The translations under genes were made by a program, and so were the position numbers. From Rhizobium sp. Root1220 (GTDB lineage Bacteria > Pseudomonadota > Alphaproteobacteria > Rhizobiales > Rhizobiaceae), in NCBI RefSeq assembly GCF_001426265.1, contig NZ_LMDG01000006.1, forward strand, positions 80,171 through 144,170: a stretch of 64,000 bases of DNA, read 5' to 3'. This document shows positions 51,093 through 60,579 of this stretch, piece after piece. The notes beneath the pieces were generated by a model. It saw only the letters and a program-made list of their open reading frames with translations. It ran no database searches and was not told where the DNA came from. Every line of letters begins with the position of its first letter. Position 1 is the stretch's first letter.

Positions 51093-51758
51093 ATGATCAA
51101 GAAATTCATACTTCTGGCGATTGCCGCAACATATCTCAGCGCCTGCACCACGACTGACCCTTATACTGGCCAGCAGAAGATGTCGAATACGTCAGGCGGC
51201 GCGCTCCTGGGCGCGGGTGTTGGCGCGCTTGCAGGCCTTGCCGTCGGCGGTTCGCCGGTCGGACGGCGCAATGCAGCGCTGATCGGTGCCGGCGTCGGCG
51301 CGCTCGCGGGCGGCGCCATTGGTAACTACATGGACCAGCAGGAATCCGAGTTGCGCGCGCAGCTCCAAGGAACCGGCATTTCCGTCACCCGCAATGGTGA
51401 CAACATCATCCTCAACATGCCGTCGAACATCACTTTCGGCGTCGATCAGGATGCGGTGAAGTCCGGATTCTATCCGACGCTGAACTCCGTCGCGATCGTT
51501 CTGCGCAAGTTCAACCGTACGCTTATCGACATCAACGGCCACACGGATTCCACCGGCAGCCTGCAGCACAACCAGGATCTCTCGCAGCGCCGCGCGATGT
51601 CCGTTGCAGACTATCTCGGCACGCAGGGCATCGACCCACGCCGCGTGTCCGCCGTCGGATTCGGCCCATCGCGACCAATCGCTTCCAACGCCACGGAAGC
51701 GGGTCGCGCACAGAACCGTCGCGTCGAAATCCAGATCGCTCCGGTCACACAGGGTTGA
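51093..51758 (+). CDS. OmpA family lipoprotein (YiaD-like)
   Basis: Outer-membrane lipoprotein binding peptidoglycan. Signal peptide with lipobox LSAC (Cys at residue 18), a glycine-zipper segment (GGALLGAGVGALAGLAVGG and a second copy GAGVGALAGGAIGNYMD), then the OmpA C-terminal domain with INGHTDSTGSLQHNQDLSQRRAMSVADYL and VGFGPSRPIASNATEAGRAQNRRVEI. 221 residues. The frame is open from 50955; ATG 51093 starts the signal peptide. Confidence 0.92.
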   Translation: MIKKFILLAIAATYLSACTTTDPYTGQQKMSNTSGGALLGAGVGALAGLAVGGSPVGRRNAALIGAGVGALAGGAIGNYMDQQESELRAQLQGTGISVTRNGDNIILNMPSNITFGVDQDAVKSGFYPTLNSVAIVLRKFNRTLIDINGHTDSTGSLQHNQDLSQRRAMSVADYLGTQGIDPRRVSAVGFGPSRPIASNATEAGRAQNRRVEIQIAPVTQG

Positions 51759-51779
51759 TTTAAAGCCAATTGGCAGAAG

Positions 51780-51805
51780 ACGGTCGGGATCATCCCGGCC
51801 GTTTT
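51780..51805 (+). terminator. intrinsic terminator after the OmpA lipoprotein gene
   Basis: A 10-bp stem (51780-51789 with 51793-51802, one T-G wobble) with a TCA loop is followed by TTTT, 21 bp after the stop. Confidence 0.85.
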
Positions 51806-51807
51806 CG

Positions 51808-52215
51808 TTATTGATGCATCGCAGCGCCCTTGGTGATCTTATCGACGAGCTTCCTATCCGCTCGAATCGCAATGCCGACCACCTTGGCATCCTGAGGCCC
51901 ATATTCGGCAAAGACCGCCCGGTTGGCCGCATCGTGGCCGGTCGAAAACATCTCTTCGATGAACAGGGATGACGCGACACCGCGCTCCAATGCGCGGCGA
52001 TGGATAGCCGTCATCACCTCGTCTTCCGCCGCCAACACGATGATTGGCTGGATGGAGAGCGGGTTGTAGAGATTGCCGTCGCGATCCCGGTAGGGCTCAC
52101 CGATCATTTCGGGGTTCTGGCCGGCAATACCGCTCATCAGGAAGGCGGTGACATTCAGTTTCTGCCACGAGGCAAGATTGTTTCGCAGGACGATCGCAAT
52201 TTTGGTATCAAACAT
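51808..52215 (-). CDS. DUF2000 family protein
   Basis: Small cytoplasmic protein of unknown function. MFDTKIAIVLRNNLASWQKLNVTAFLMSGI and GNLYNPLSIQPIIVLAA followed by MTAIHRRALERGVASSLFIEEMF are the conserved DUF2000 segments. ATG 52215 is preferred over in-frame starts up to 52275. 135 residues. It is divergently placed 32 bp from the AraC-type regulator gene, a classic regulator-target arrangement. Confidence 0.85.
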   Translation of the reverse strand: MFDTKIAIVLRNNLASWQKLNVTAFLMSGIAGQNPEMIGEPYRDRDGNLYNPLSIQPIIVLAAEDEVMTAIHRRALERGVASSLFIEEMFSTGHDAANRAVFAEYGPQDAKVVGIAIRADRKLVDKITKGAAMHQ

Positions 52216-52247
52216 GCCAGTCTCTCTCATGCGGGTTCGAGATTGCT

Positions 52248-53135
52248 TTGAGCCAGGATCTAGACAGTACCGCATTCCAAGGTCTTGAACGTTTGTGCGT
52301 TGAGTACAGTGCAGATGGCATCACGACTGCGCCCGCCTATCCCGGCATCGAGCGCATCGAGGCGCAGTTTCGCGGCAACGCATTCGAGCCCCATCGTCAC
52401 GATACCTATGCGCTCGGCGTGACGATCAAGGGCGTGCAGGCGTTTTCCTACCGGGGCGAGAGACGTTTCAGCATGCCGGGGCAGGTGATCGTGCTGCATC
52501 CGGACGAGGAACACGATGGTGGCGCCGGCACCAACGACGGCCTGCAGTATCGCATGCTCTATCTGGAGCCGGCACTGCTGGCTGAATGCCTCACTCGCGG
52601 GAAGGTCGGCTTGCCTTTCGTCGACGAACCCGTGATCGCAGACGCCGTTTTCGCCGAAACGTTGCTTGCGGCGCTCGGAGAACTGGACCTGGAACTCGAT
52701 GAGCTCTTCGTTGCGGATTTCACTGTGAGGGTAGCAGGTCGCCTTGCGCAGCATGCCCGCACGCCGGAGCGACCTCTCGGCTATATCGCATGGCGGCGAG
52801 CGCGATTGGCACGAGATTATCTGGAGGCACACTCCACAAGGACGGTCCGCTCCGGCGAACTTGAGGAGGTAACGGGCCTCGACCGTTTTGCCCTGGCGCG
52901 GCATTTCCGCGCCGCGTTCGCAACCAGCCCGCATCGCTATCTCCTGATGCGGCGGCTGCAGCAGGCGCGCGCCATGATCTGCGCGGGCTTGGCACTGTCG
53001 GACGTCGCTGCTGCGACGGGCTTTGCCGACCAAAGCCATCTCAATCGCCATTTCAAGAAGGCCTACGGGATGACGCCAGGCCAGTGGGCGGCTCTCAGGC
53101 GGGGTTTTCCGCCAGCCCCGATCGTCGGGCGATGA
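52248..53135 (+). CDS. AraC family transcriptional regulator
   Basis: DNA-binding regulator with an N-terminal cupin sensor domain (HRHDTYALGVTIKGVQAFSYRGERRFSMPGQVIVLHPDEEHDG) and a C-terminal pair of helix-turn-helix motifs (LEEVTGLDRFALARHFRAAFATSPHRYLLMRRLQQA; LSDVAAATGFADQSHLNRHFKKAYGMTPGQW). 295 residues. The start is TTG at 52248. It probably controls the divergent DUF2000 gene. Its last 41 bases overlap the convergent AbrB-family gene. Confidence 0.9.
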   Translation: MSQDLDSTAFQGLERLCVEYSADGITTAPAYPGIERIEAQFRGNAFEPHRHDTYALGVTIKGVQAFSYRGERRFSMPGQVIVLHPDEEHDGGAGTNDGLQYRMLYLEPALLAECLTRGKVGLPFVDEPVIADAVFAETLLAALGELDLELDELFVADFTVRVAGRLAQHARTPERPLGYIAWRRARLARDYLEAHSTRTVRSGELEEVTGLDRFALARHFRAAFATSPHRYLLMRRLQQARAMICAGLALSDVAAATGFADQSHLNRHFKKAYGMTPGQWAALRRGFPPAPIVGR

Positions 53136-54183
53136 AACGCGCGAGCATCGGGCCAGTAAACAGGATCACAAGGAAACGGCCGGTTTGCATCGCCATCACA
53201 AAGGGCACGTCGACATTGCTGGAAGCGGCAATGATCGCGACGGAGTCGGCACCTCCGGGGCTGGTGGCAAGATAAGCCGTCAGCGGATCGATGCCGGCAA
53301 ACCTGTGCAGGGCAACCGCCATGCACCCACACAGCGACATCAGAAGCAGGATCGAGCCCGCAACGCGGGGCAGGGCGCGGGCAGCGTGCACGATGATAGC
53401 GCGGGTGAAACGCAAGCCTATGCTCCAGCCGATCAGGGCGTAGCTGATCGCGAGCAACCACATCGGAAGTTCGATCGTCAATAGGCCGAAGCCCTGTAGC
53501 AGCGAGCCGACAACCAGCGGAACGATGATGGTGCCACCCTGGATCCGGAAGCGGACGGCCGCATAGGCCGAAAGGCAGGTAAGTGAGACCGTTGCTGTGA
53601 ATGCCGGCCAGTCGATCGGCGGAAACAGGACCACTGGTGGCGGCTCGCCGCCATCGGCTGCGACCCAAAGGCGCGAGACTACAGAAGCGGCGACGGCAAC
53701 GAAGACGACGCGAAGATACTGCATGAAGGCGACGAGACGGGCGTCCGCGCCATACTCCTCGGACATGATGACCATTGCGGAGGCGGCACCCGGAGAGGAA
53801 CCCCATACCGCCGTCGTTCCGGGTAGAACCTGCAATCGGGTCAGCACCCAGCCGAGGACGCTCGCGAAAACGATGACTGCGATGATCATTGCCAGGAAGA
53901 GCGGGGCGTCCGCTGCCATGGTCTGCAGAATGTCGACGGTGATGGCGCGCGCCATCAGAAAGCCAACGAGTGCCTGGCCGAACAGCAGCGGCCAGCGCGG
54001 AACGCGCAGGGAGCCTTGGCCGACGGTCAGTGCCAGGATGATCGCGGCTACCATCGGGCCGATAAGGAGCGAGGCCGGCAATCCCAGGAGTTCGAGGCCG
54101 ACCACCAGCAGCGCCGAGATCGACAGCAGTATGCCCCATCGCGGCAGGCTTGCCTTGTGAAGCTGGCGTGATGAGTCGTTCAA
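53095..54183 (-). CDS. AbrB family membrane protein (PF05145 type)
   Basis: Inner-membrane protein with two similar halves of about five hydrophobic segments, a family often labelled ammonia monooxygenase or AbrB duplication, function not established. Signature parts are LEGLGLPASLLIGPMVAA-like LLGLPASLLIGPMVAA in the first half and AYLATSPGGADSVAIIAASSNVDVPFVMAMQTGRF in the second. The open frame reaches 54330, but a TTG at 54183 with GGGA upstream gives a sensible N-terminus; about 362 residues. This gene is unrelated to the Bacillus AbrB DNA-binding protein. Confidence 0.82.
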   Translation of the reverse strand: MNDSSRQLHKASLPRWGILLSISALLVVGLELLGLPASLLIGPMVAAIILALTVGQGSLRVPRWPLLFGQALVGFLMARAITVDILQTMAADAPLFLAMIIAVIVFASVLGWVLTRLQVLPGTTAVWGSSPGAASAMVIMSEEYGADARLVAFMQYLRVVFVAVAASVVSRLWVAADGGEPPPVVLFPPIDWPAFTATVSLTCLSAYAAVRFRIQGGTIIVPLVVGSLLQGFGLLTIELPMWLLAISYALIGWSIGLRFTRAIIVHAARALPRVAGSILLLMSLCGCMAVALHRFAGIDPLTAYLATSPGGADSVAIIAASSNVDVPFVMAMQTGRFLVILFTGPMLARFIARRSGLAENPA

Positions 54184-54594
54184 GGCCTTGTTCCCGTGAA
54201 TACCTGGCCGAAGCCGAAACGTCGCCGGTGCAGCCGAACAGGGGTGATGACGCTGGCTGAGCGAAGAAACCGGCGGGAGGTTGAACGGTGCTCGACGGAT
54301 ATAGGCTTCACCAAAGTATGGGGTCAACAACCAAATCCAGCCGCGAACGACTCGATCATTGTCGCGTACCTCGCACGGAGGCGATGGCTCGGAAGCGTCG
54401 GTGACGCATCGGCGGATTGCGCGGCGCGCAGCCTGCGCGTTGCGCTTTTTCTGGCGGTGTCAGGAAGGTTTCGCACCTCTGAACCTGCCGCTTGTGCGAA
54501 CGACCTTTCGCGTCGATTCTTGCACTAGACAGGCGTCGCCTCTTGTCTCATACCAACCTGCCTTCGGGCGGCGAAGGTAGGGGAGACCAACGAG
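54184..54594. other. 411-bp divergent gap before the flavoprotein gene
   Basis: No gene is supported. A 110-codon plus-strand frame (54196-54528) is rich in Arg and shows no motif or RBS. The right end holds the hairpin listed next. Confidence 0.5.
54557..54581 (+). promoter_or_regulatory. hairpin touching the ribosome-binding site of the flavoprotein gene
   Basis: CCTGCCTTCG pairs with CGAAGGTAGG (one G-T wobble) across a GGCGG loop. The 3' arm ends in the first bases of the GGGGAG ribosome-binding site (54580-54585) of the ATG at 54595, so folding could modulate initiation. Confidence 0.4.
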
Positions 54595-56007
54595 ATGGCG
54601 CTCAAAGACGCTAAGGCCGGCAAACGAAACGAAGCAGGCATTGTTGCTGCTCTCGGCATCCTGAAGCAGAGCTTCGGCGAGCGTTTCCAGACCGGCGAAG
54701 CTTTTCGCGCCCAGCATACACATACCACGACCTATATTCCCGCGCAGCTTCCTGACGGTGTGCTGTTTGCCGAGAACGCCGATGACGTGAAGGCGGCAGT
54801 GAGGATTTGCGCTGAGCACAGGGTGCCGGTGATCGGATTCGGAACCGGCTCGTCGCTGGAAGGTCAGGTCAATGCGCCGAACGGTGGTATTTCGATCGAT
54901 TTCAGCAGGATGGATCGGGTTCTTTCAGTCAATCCGGAGGATCTTGACTGCACCGTCGAGCCCGGCGTGACGCGCGAACAGCTGAACACCTATCTCCGCG
55001 ATACCGGCTTGTTCTTTCCGATCGATCCGGGTGCCAATGCTTCGATCGGAGGCATGACGTCGACGCGGGCTTCCGGCACCAACGCCGTTCGCTACGGTAC
55101 GATGAAGGATAACGTCCTGGCTGTGACGGCGGTGACCGCCAGTGGCGAGGAGGTCCGCACCGCCCGGCGCGCCCGCAAATCATCGGCCGGGTACGATCTG
55201 ACGCGGCTCTTCGTCGGCGCCGAAGGCACGCTGGGCATCCTGACCTCCGTAACGCTCCGGCTGCAAGGAATTCCGCAGAAGATTGGTGGCGGGGTCTGCG
55301 CGTTTCCGAGTGTTCGCGCCGCTTGTGACGCAGTGATCATGACGATCCAGATGGGCATTCCTGTCGCCCGCATCGAGCTTCTCGATGCATTGCAGATACG
55401 AGCCTGCAATGCCTATTCGAAATTGAGCTACGAGGAGAAGCCGACGCTGTTCCTCGAATTTCACGGTACGGATGAAACCGTTCCTTTGCAGTCGACGCAA
55501 TTTGCGGAGATCGCAGCTGAATGTGGTGGCGGCGAATTTCTCTGGACCGTGAATGCCGAGGAGCGAACCAAGCTATGGAAAGCCCGGCATGACGCCTATT
55601 GGGCGTCCCGCGCGCTGGCGCCCGACATGGCCGCGCTTTCGACCGATGTTTGCGTGCCTATATCCCGGCTGGCGGACTGCATCGGCGAGACGCAGGTCGA
55701 TATCGAGGAGCATGGACTTCTGGCGATGATCGTCGGGCATGCCGGCGACGGGAATTTCCATGTCTTGCTGCTGTTCGACGATAAGACGGAGGAGGGGATC
55801 GCTGTAGCCGAGGCGTTTGTCGGACGGCTCAACGCGCGCGCGCTTACGATGGACGGAACTTGCACCGGCGAGCACGGGATCGGTCAGGGCAAGATGGCGT
55901 TTCTCGAAGAGGAACTGGGCGGGGCAGTCAATCTCATGCGGCAGGTGAAACAGGCACTCGATCCGAACGACATCTTCAATCCCGGCAAGATTTTTCATCA
56001 TGCCTGA
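54595..56007 (+). CDS. FAD-binding oxidoreductase, D-lactate dehydrogenase / GlcD type
   Basis: Vanillyl-alcohol-oxidase-fold flavoprotein that oxidises a 2-hydroxy acid. The FAD-binding segments are PVIGFGTGSSLEGQVNAPNGGISIDFSRMD and DPGANASIGGMTSTRASGTNAVRYGTMKDNV, and the C-terminal metal/substrate segment includes GHAGDGNFHVLLLF and GTCTGEHGIGQGKM. 470 residues. It most resembles bacterial cytochrome-linked D-lactate dehydrogenases rather than GlcD of glycolate oxidase, because no GlcE/GlcF genes adjoin. GGGGAG precedes the ATG. Confidence 0.87.
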   Translation: MALKDAKAGKRNEAGIVAALGILKQSFGERFQTGEAFRAQHTHTTTYIPAQLPDGVLFAENADDVKAAVRICAEHRVPVIGFGTGSSLEGQVNAPNGGISIDFSRMDRVLSVNPEDLDCTVEPGVTREQLNTYLRDTGLFFPIDPGANASIGGMTSTRASGTNAVRYGTMKDNVLAVTAVTASGEEVRTARRARKSSAGYDLTRLFVGAEGTLGILTSVTLRLQGIPQKIGGGVCAFPSVRAACDAVIMTIQMGIPVARIELLDALQIRACNAYSKLSYEEKPTLFLEFHGTDETVPLQSTQFAEIAAECGGGEFLWTVNAEERTKLWKARHDAYWASRALAPDMAALSTDVCVPISRLADCIGETQVDIEEHGLLAMIVGHAGDGNFHVLLLFDDKTEEGIAVAEAFVGRLNARALTMDGTCTGEHGIGQGKMAFLEEELGGAVNLMRQVKQALDPNDIFNPGKIFHHA

Positions 56008-56202
56008 AAATGAACATTCTGATGCTCTTGTCTCTGGGCGATAGCGCCGATGCGGAAGACAATCTGGGATGGAGATGGCAAGCGATCAGAATTCGTCTCT
56101 AAATCAAGGAAATAGAGCGTGCTGTTGCCGGAAAGCGGCTTCACACCTTTTGGTATCATGCTCTAGTGTCCACAATGGAATGCTGAATGGAGAATATTTG
56201 AC

Positions 56203-59200
56203 TTGGTAGGCCGGTTCCTCGTCTTTTTGGGCGGCGTAGTCGTCGTGGCGCTATTCGTGGCGCTGCTTGCCCCGCTTTTTATTGACTGGACCGATTTCCG
56301 AAAGAATTTCGAAGACCAGGCAAGCCGCATCATCGGGAAGAAGGTTACCGTCCACGGTTCGGTCGATGCAAGGCTGCTTCCGTTTCCCTCGGTGACATTG
56401 CACGACGTCCGCGTCGGTCAGGAACTCGACGGATCGCCGATCGTGCAGATCGAACAGTTTTCGATGGATGCGGAACTCGCCCCTTTTCTTTCCGGCGAGG
56501 CACTGATTTTCGACATGCGTGTCGTCAATCCGAAGGTTAAGCTGAGGCTTCTGAAGGACGGGACGCTGGACTGGACACGCGGTAGCAAGCCGGAGATACC
56601 GGCGCGCACTGTCGTTCTCGAAAATGTCGAGGTTTCCGGTGGCGATATCCGGTTCATCGACGACCAGTCCGGCCGGTCGCGCCACATCACCGGGCTGAAC
56701 GCGGAGATGTCGGCAAAATCACTGGCGGGCCCATGGCGGATCGACGGTGACGCGGCGCTCGATGGCGAGCATGGGGCCTTCACCATCGCCAGCAACCAAT
56801 TGGACGAAAACGGTATTCTGCGTGTGCGGACACGGCTGCAGCCTGACAGGCAACCGGTGACCGTCGACCTCGATGGCGAGTTGAAGCTGGTCGATCGCAA
56901 GCCGAACTACCAAGGGATGATTTCGGCGGCGATCGAGAATCGTGGAGAAGCCAAGAACGCGGACAACGCCTATGTGCCTCCGCGGCTCAAAGGCAAGTTC
57001 GAGCTCACCAACGAGAGCATCCGCATACCGGAATATCGCCTGGAGGTGGGCGCGGTGGACGATCCCTATGTCGTGACCGGCGAGGCAACGCTCGACACGG
57101 GAAGCAAGCCCCAGTTCCTGCTGACTGCTGAAGGCCAACAGATCGATGTCAACCGTATCGGCAATCAGGGCGCAGGCGGCAAGACCGCGCGCGATCCCGG
57201 TCTCTCGGCCCGCCAGCGGTTGAACACGCTGATCCAGATCGTATCGCAGATACCCGTGCCGCAGGTGCCTGGGAAGGCGAGCGTCCGTCTGCCGGCAATT
57301 GTGGCCGGCGACACGGCGATCCGCGACGTGCAGCTCGATCTCGAACCTGCCGGAAAAGGCTGGATGATCGACAATGCCGTTGGCACGTTGCCTGGCCGGA
57401 CGCAGGTCGAGGGCAAGGGACATCTGAATCTTCAGGGGCAGCCATCGTTCGACGGCCAAATCACCGTCGCATCGAATCAACCGACCGGACTGGCATCCTG
57501 GCTTGCCGGTTCGGTCGACCCGGCGATCCGGCAATTGCGGGAGGCGGGTTTCTCGGCGGATGTTAGCCTCACCCACGACCGGCAGACGTTCGACAATCTC
57601 GAGATTGCGGTCGGGCAGGCGACGCTGAAGGGCAGGCTGGAGCGGCAGGCGGTCGCCAACCAAGAGCCGACGCTGGATGTGGCTCTGGCGGGCGATGCGT
57701 TGGATCTCGATGCGTTGCGGGCGTTGACGGGGCTGCTTACAGGCCAGGATGCCGGCGACAATGTGCTGGACCACAGGATCCGGGCGCAGCTCAAGGCAGA
57801 CAAGTTTACCGCGTTTGGCGTCGAGGCGGGAGATGTCGAGACAAGTTTTACGATCGCCGACGGGGCGCTGGCGATCGAGAAGCTATCCGTCAAGAATCTG
57901 GCCGGCGCAGAGGTGACTGCGACGGGCCGCGCCGAGGGATCGCTGCTGGACTACAAGGGTTCCGGCGAAATCACTTTCAAGTCTGCCGATCCTGGTTCGT
58001 TCTTTGCGATGCTCAAGCAGCGCCTGCCGCAGCATCCTGTCATGGATCGGCTTGTGCGCAACGCCGCGTGGTACACCAATACGGCGCTGCGCGGGGTCCT
58101 TACGCTCGGCGGAGACGAGGGCGACGGCTTGACGTTGACGCTTGCGGGGGTCGCGAATGGCAGTCGCGTCAATCTCGACTATCGCATGTCGGATCTCCTG
58201 GCGTTGACGGGCAAGGGGACGACAACCCTCGAGGCGACGCTCGAAAACAATGTGACTTCCATCCTGTTCGGACAGGCTGGACTTGATCCGCTGCCTATCG
58301 ATGCCGACACGAACGGTCGGCTGACACTCAAGGTGCAGGCCGAGGGAACAGATCCTGCCGATGCGGCGCTGACCTTCGCGACGGATCGAACATCGTTTAC
58401 CGCAAGCGGTAAGGTTGACGTTCGTCCGCAGACGTTCATGAACGGTCAGCTCGCCCTGTCGCTTGAGAGTGCCGACCTCGATCCTTATCTTGTGATGAAC
58501 GGCATCGCCGTGCCGCAAATGGGCACCGGCCTCCCTTTCAAGCTGACGACGACGGCGACGGTGGATGGTGAGAAGATTGATTTCGCCGGCATCGCAGGCA
58601 ACGCGGCGGACAATCAATTCAGCGGCGCGCTGACAGTTGACCGCAAGGCCGAGAAGACTACGGCGGCAGGGGAGATGGCGCTTTCCAAGGTCGATGGCGC
58701 GTGGCTCGGCGAAGCGGTCTACGGCCCGATGACGGACGCGACCAGCGGCGACCTGTCCGGTGGCGCTCTTGGCTTGCCTGTCTTCAAGGATATCGACGTC
58801 AAGCTGAAGCTTTCGTCCAAAGAGTTCTGGCCGGGCTGGTCGGGAGCGATTTCGGACTTTACCTCGAACGTGACCTACAAGGGCGATGAACTGCAACTCA
58901 ACGATATCAAAGGCGGCTGGGATGGCGGCCATGTGGACGGTAATCTGCTGTTCACCAATGCAGGCGGCAATGGCTTCTTCCAGACAAAACTTGCGCTGAC
59001 GGATGCGGATCTCGGCGGCGTTGTCTGGCAACGGGATGGAGCACCTGTTGCCAACGGCAAGTTCGGCCTGTCTCTGTCGGCGGAAGCGTCCGGGAAATCG
59101 ATGAAGGACATTGCGGGTTCACTGAATGGATCCGGCGAGATTCGCCTTGGCGACACGAGCGTTCGTGGCCTCAATCTCGGCATGCTCGTCCCGTTGCTTG

Positions 59201-59910
59201 CGGCCACCGATCCGATGCAGGACCAGATTAATGCCGGCAAGGTTCACCCGATCGTCGAGACTTTACTCAACAACGGCGAGGCGAAGCTGCCTCCCATTGG
59301 AATCCCGTTCAACGTGACCGACGGCGTGCTGCGGCTTCAGAACGTCAGTGTTGCAACCGATCACGCGAAGCTCACCGGCAATGCCGAGATCGACTTGCCG
59401 CAGGAGCGGATCAACGCTTCGCTCAATATTGCGCTCAACCCGGGCGGCGAGGTGCTCTCAGGTGTCGAACCGGCGGTTCGCCTCGATTTCACAGGTTTGC
59501 TGGCGTCCCCGGGACGCACGATGGATGTGACGGATATCACTGGCTACCTGTCGCTGCGCGCGTTCGAGCGTGAACGACGGCGCGTCGAACGGTTGCAGTC
59601 GAATGTACTCGAGAAGCAGAGGCTGCGGCGCGAGGTGGCGCTTTACAAATTCAACGACGCCGAGCGTGAAAAGGCTGCTGCCATCGAAGCGCAGCGACGG
59701 GCCGAGGAGGAGCGACTGAGGCTACTGGCCGCACAGGCGCAACGCGAGAAGGAAGCGGCTGAGGCACGCGCAAAGGCGAAGGCGGCGGAAGACGCAAGGG
59801 TTGCTGCGGAGGCCGCTCGGCGTCAACAGGAGGAGCTCGTCGTGCCGCCGCAGAATTCCCTCAATTTCGAGACGGTACCAGGACTTCCCGGTGTGCAGAT
59901 TCCTCAGTGA
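56203..59910 (+). CDS. AsmA family protein (1235 residues)
   Basis: Large periplasmic protein anchored in the inner membrane, of the AsmA group linked to envelope biogenesis and lipid traffic. One N-terminal membrane segment (residues 3-22) precedes WTDFRKNFEDQASRIIGKKVTVHGSVDARLLPFPSVTLHDVRVG, the AsmA start. Long repetitive beta-rich sequence follows, and the AsmA_2-like end lies near GMLVPLLAATDPMQDQINAGK. The last 90 residues form a charged coiled coil rich in Glu, Arg and Ala (about 1140-1220). The start is a TTG at 56203 with GGAG ten bases upstream. Confidence 0.9.
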   Translation: MVGRFLVFLGGVVVVALFVALLAPLFIDWTDFRKNFEDQASRIIGKKVTVHGSVDARLLPFPSVTLHDVRVGQELDGSPIVQIEQFSMDAELAPFLSGEALIFDMRVVNPKVKLRLLKDGTLDWTRGSKPEIPARTVVLENVEVSGGDIRFIDDQSGRSRHITGLNAEMSAKSLAGPWRIDGDAALDGEHGAFTIASNQLDENGILRVRTRLQPDRQPVTVDLDGELKLVDRKPNYQGMISAAIENRGEAKNADNAYVPPRLKGKFELTNESIRIPEYRLEVGAVDDPYVVTGEATLDTGSKPQFLLTAEGQQIDVNRIGNQGAGGKTARDPGLSARQRLNTLIQIVSQIPVPQVPGKASVRLPAIVAGDTAIRDVQLDLEPAGKGWMIDNAVGTLPGRTQVEGKGHLNLQGQPSFDGQITVASNQPTGLASWLAGSVDPAIRQLREAGFSADVSLTHDRQTFDNLEIAVGQATLKGRLERQAVANQEPTLDVALAGDALDLDALRALTGLLTGQDAGDNVLDHRIRAQLKADKFTAFGVEAGDVETSFTIADGALAIEKLSVKNLAGAEVTATGRAEGSLLDYKGSGEITFKSADPGSFFAMLKQRLPQHPVMDRLVRNAAWYTNTALRGVLTLGGDEGDGLTLTLAGVANGSRVNLDYRMSDLLALTGKGTTTLEATLENNVTSILFGQAGLDPLPIDADTNGRLTLKVQAEGTDPADAALTFATDRTSFTASGKVDVRPQTFMNGQLALSLESADLDPYLVMNGIAVPQMGTGLPFKLTTTATVDGEKIDFAGIAGNAADNQFSGALTVDRKAEKTTAAGEMALSKVDGAWLGEAVYGPMTDATSGDLSGGALGLPVFKDIDVKLKLSSKEFWPGWSGAISDFTSNVTYKGDELQLNDIKGGWDGGHVDGNLLFTNAGGNGFFQTKLALTDADLGGVVWQRDGAPVANGKFGLSLSAEASGKSMKDIAGSLNGSGEIRLGDTSVRGLNLGMLVPLLAATDPMQDQINAGKVHPIVETLLNNGEAKLPPIGIPFNVTDGVLRLQNVSVATDHAKLTGNAEIDLPQERINASLNIALNPGGEVLSGVEPAVRLDFTGLLASPGRTMDVTDITGYLSLRAFERERRRVERLQSNVLEKQRLRREVALYKFNDAEREKAAAIEAQRRAEEERLRLLAAQAQREKEAAEARAKAKAAEDARVAAEAARRQQEELVVPPQNSLNFETVPGLPGVQIPQ

Positions 59911-60016
59911 GAAGCGAGACATCACGGGCGCCCCAGCCACAGCGAGACAGCTGAAAGGCATGTACATTTCTGCTTCAAGCTGTCCGCCCGTCCGAGGCCC
60001 CAAAAATGAACGAAAT

Positions 60017-60235
60017 TCAGCCGGCGGTGTTCGACTTCAGCCACGCCAGCACATGTAGCCGCAGCGCGGATGAGAGATTGCTTTCCGGGCTGCGCTGGTC
60101 GTCGATCTCGGAGATAAGCGCGGCCAGCGGAATGCCGCGTCCCTTCGACATTGCATTCAACTCGCTCCAGAATTCATCCTCGAGCGAAAAGCTGGTGCGA
60201 TGTCCGTGCAGTGTGGCCGAATGCTTGCGGATCAT
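60017..60235 (-). CDS. ribbon-helix-helix domain protein
   Basis: Small predicted DNA-binding protein of 72 residues. HRTSFSLEDEFWSELNAMSKGRGIPLAALISEID is the RHH_4-type fold: a beta strand followed by two helices. Targets are unknown. In rhizobia it commonly accompanies the DUF4169 and SspB genes that follow here on the same strand order (sspB, DUF4169, RHH). Confidence 0.82.
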   Translation of the reverse strand: MIRKHSATLHGHRTSFSLEDEFWSELNAMSKGRGIPLAALISEIDDQRSPESNLSSALRLHVLAWLKSNTAG

Positions 60236-60334
60236 CGGCGGGGAACTTCGTGCCTTGGTTCGACAGGTTGAGAAAATGATTCCGGAAGGCGTGCCAAATA
60301 TCTGGACGCACGGCGCTTTCTGCCGATGGCGGGC

Positions 60335-60529
60335 TCACTCATCGTCATCGCGTTTGTCGATCCGGCCCTGATCGTGGCTGCGCTCTGCTTTTTCGTTGAG
60401 CGCCTTGGTCAGGTTCTTCTCGACTTTGGTTCGGCCGAACGAGACGCGGTTCTGCTCGGCCTGCTTCTCCTTCTCGGAGCGGAGCTGCTTCTTCTTGAAC
60501 TGGCGGAGGTTGACGATTTCGGCGCTCAC
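60335..60529 (-). CDS. DUF4169 family protein
   Basis: Very basic 64-residue protein beginning MSAEIVNLRQFKKKQLRSEKEK, the family signature, with highly charged helices and no hydrophobic core. Function unknown. It lies between sspB (upstream, behind a terminator) and the RHH gene. Confidence 0.82.
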   Translation of the reverse strand: MSAEIVNLRQFKKKQLRSEKEKQAEQNRVSFGRTKVEKNLTKALNEKAERSHDQGRIDKRDDDE

Positions 60530-60549
60530 GGCGGGCCTCGATCCGGTAC

Positions 60550-60573
60550 AAAAAAGGGAAGCCTGCTTCCCTT
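60550..60573 (-). terminator. intrinsic terminator after sspB
   Basis: On the minus strand a perfect 9-bp stem AAGGGAAGC/GCTTCCCTT with a two-base loop is followed by six Ts, directly after the sspB stop. Confidence 0.85.
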
Positions 60574-60579
60574 TGTTGA

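Noticed and set aside
54196..54528. 110-codon plus-strand frame in the gap before the flavoprotein gene
   Set aside because: No RBS, Arg-rich composition and no motif; likely chance.
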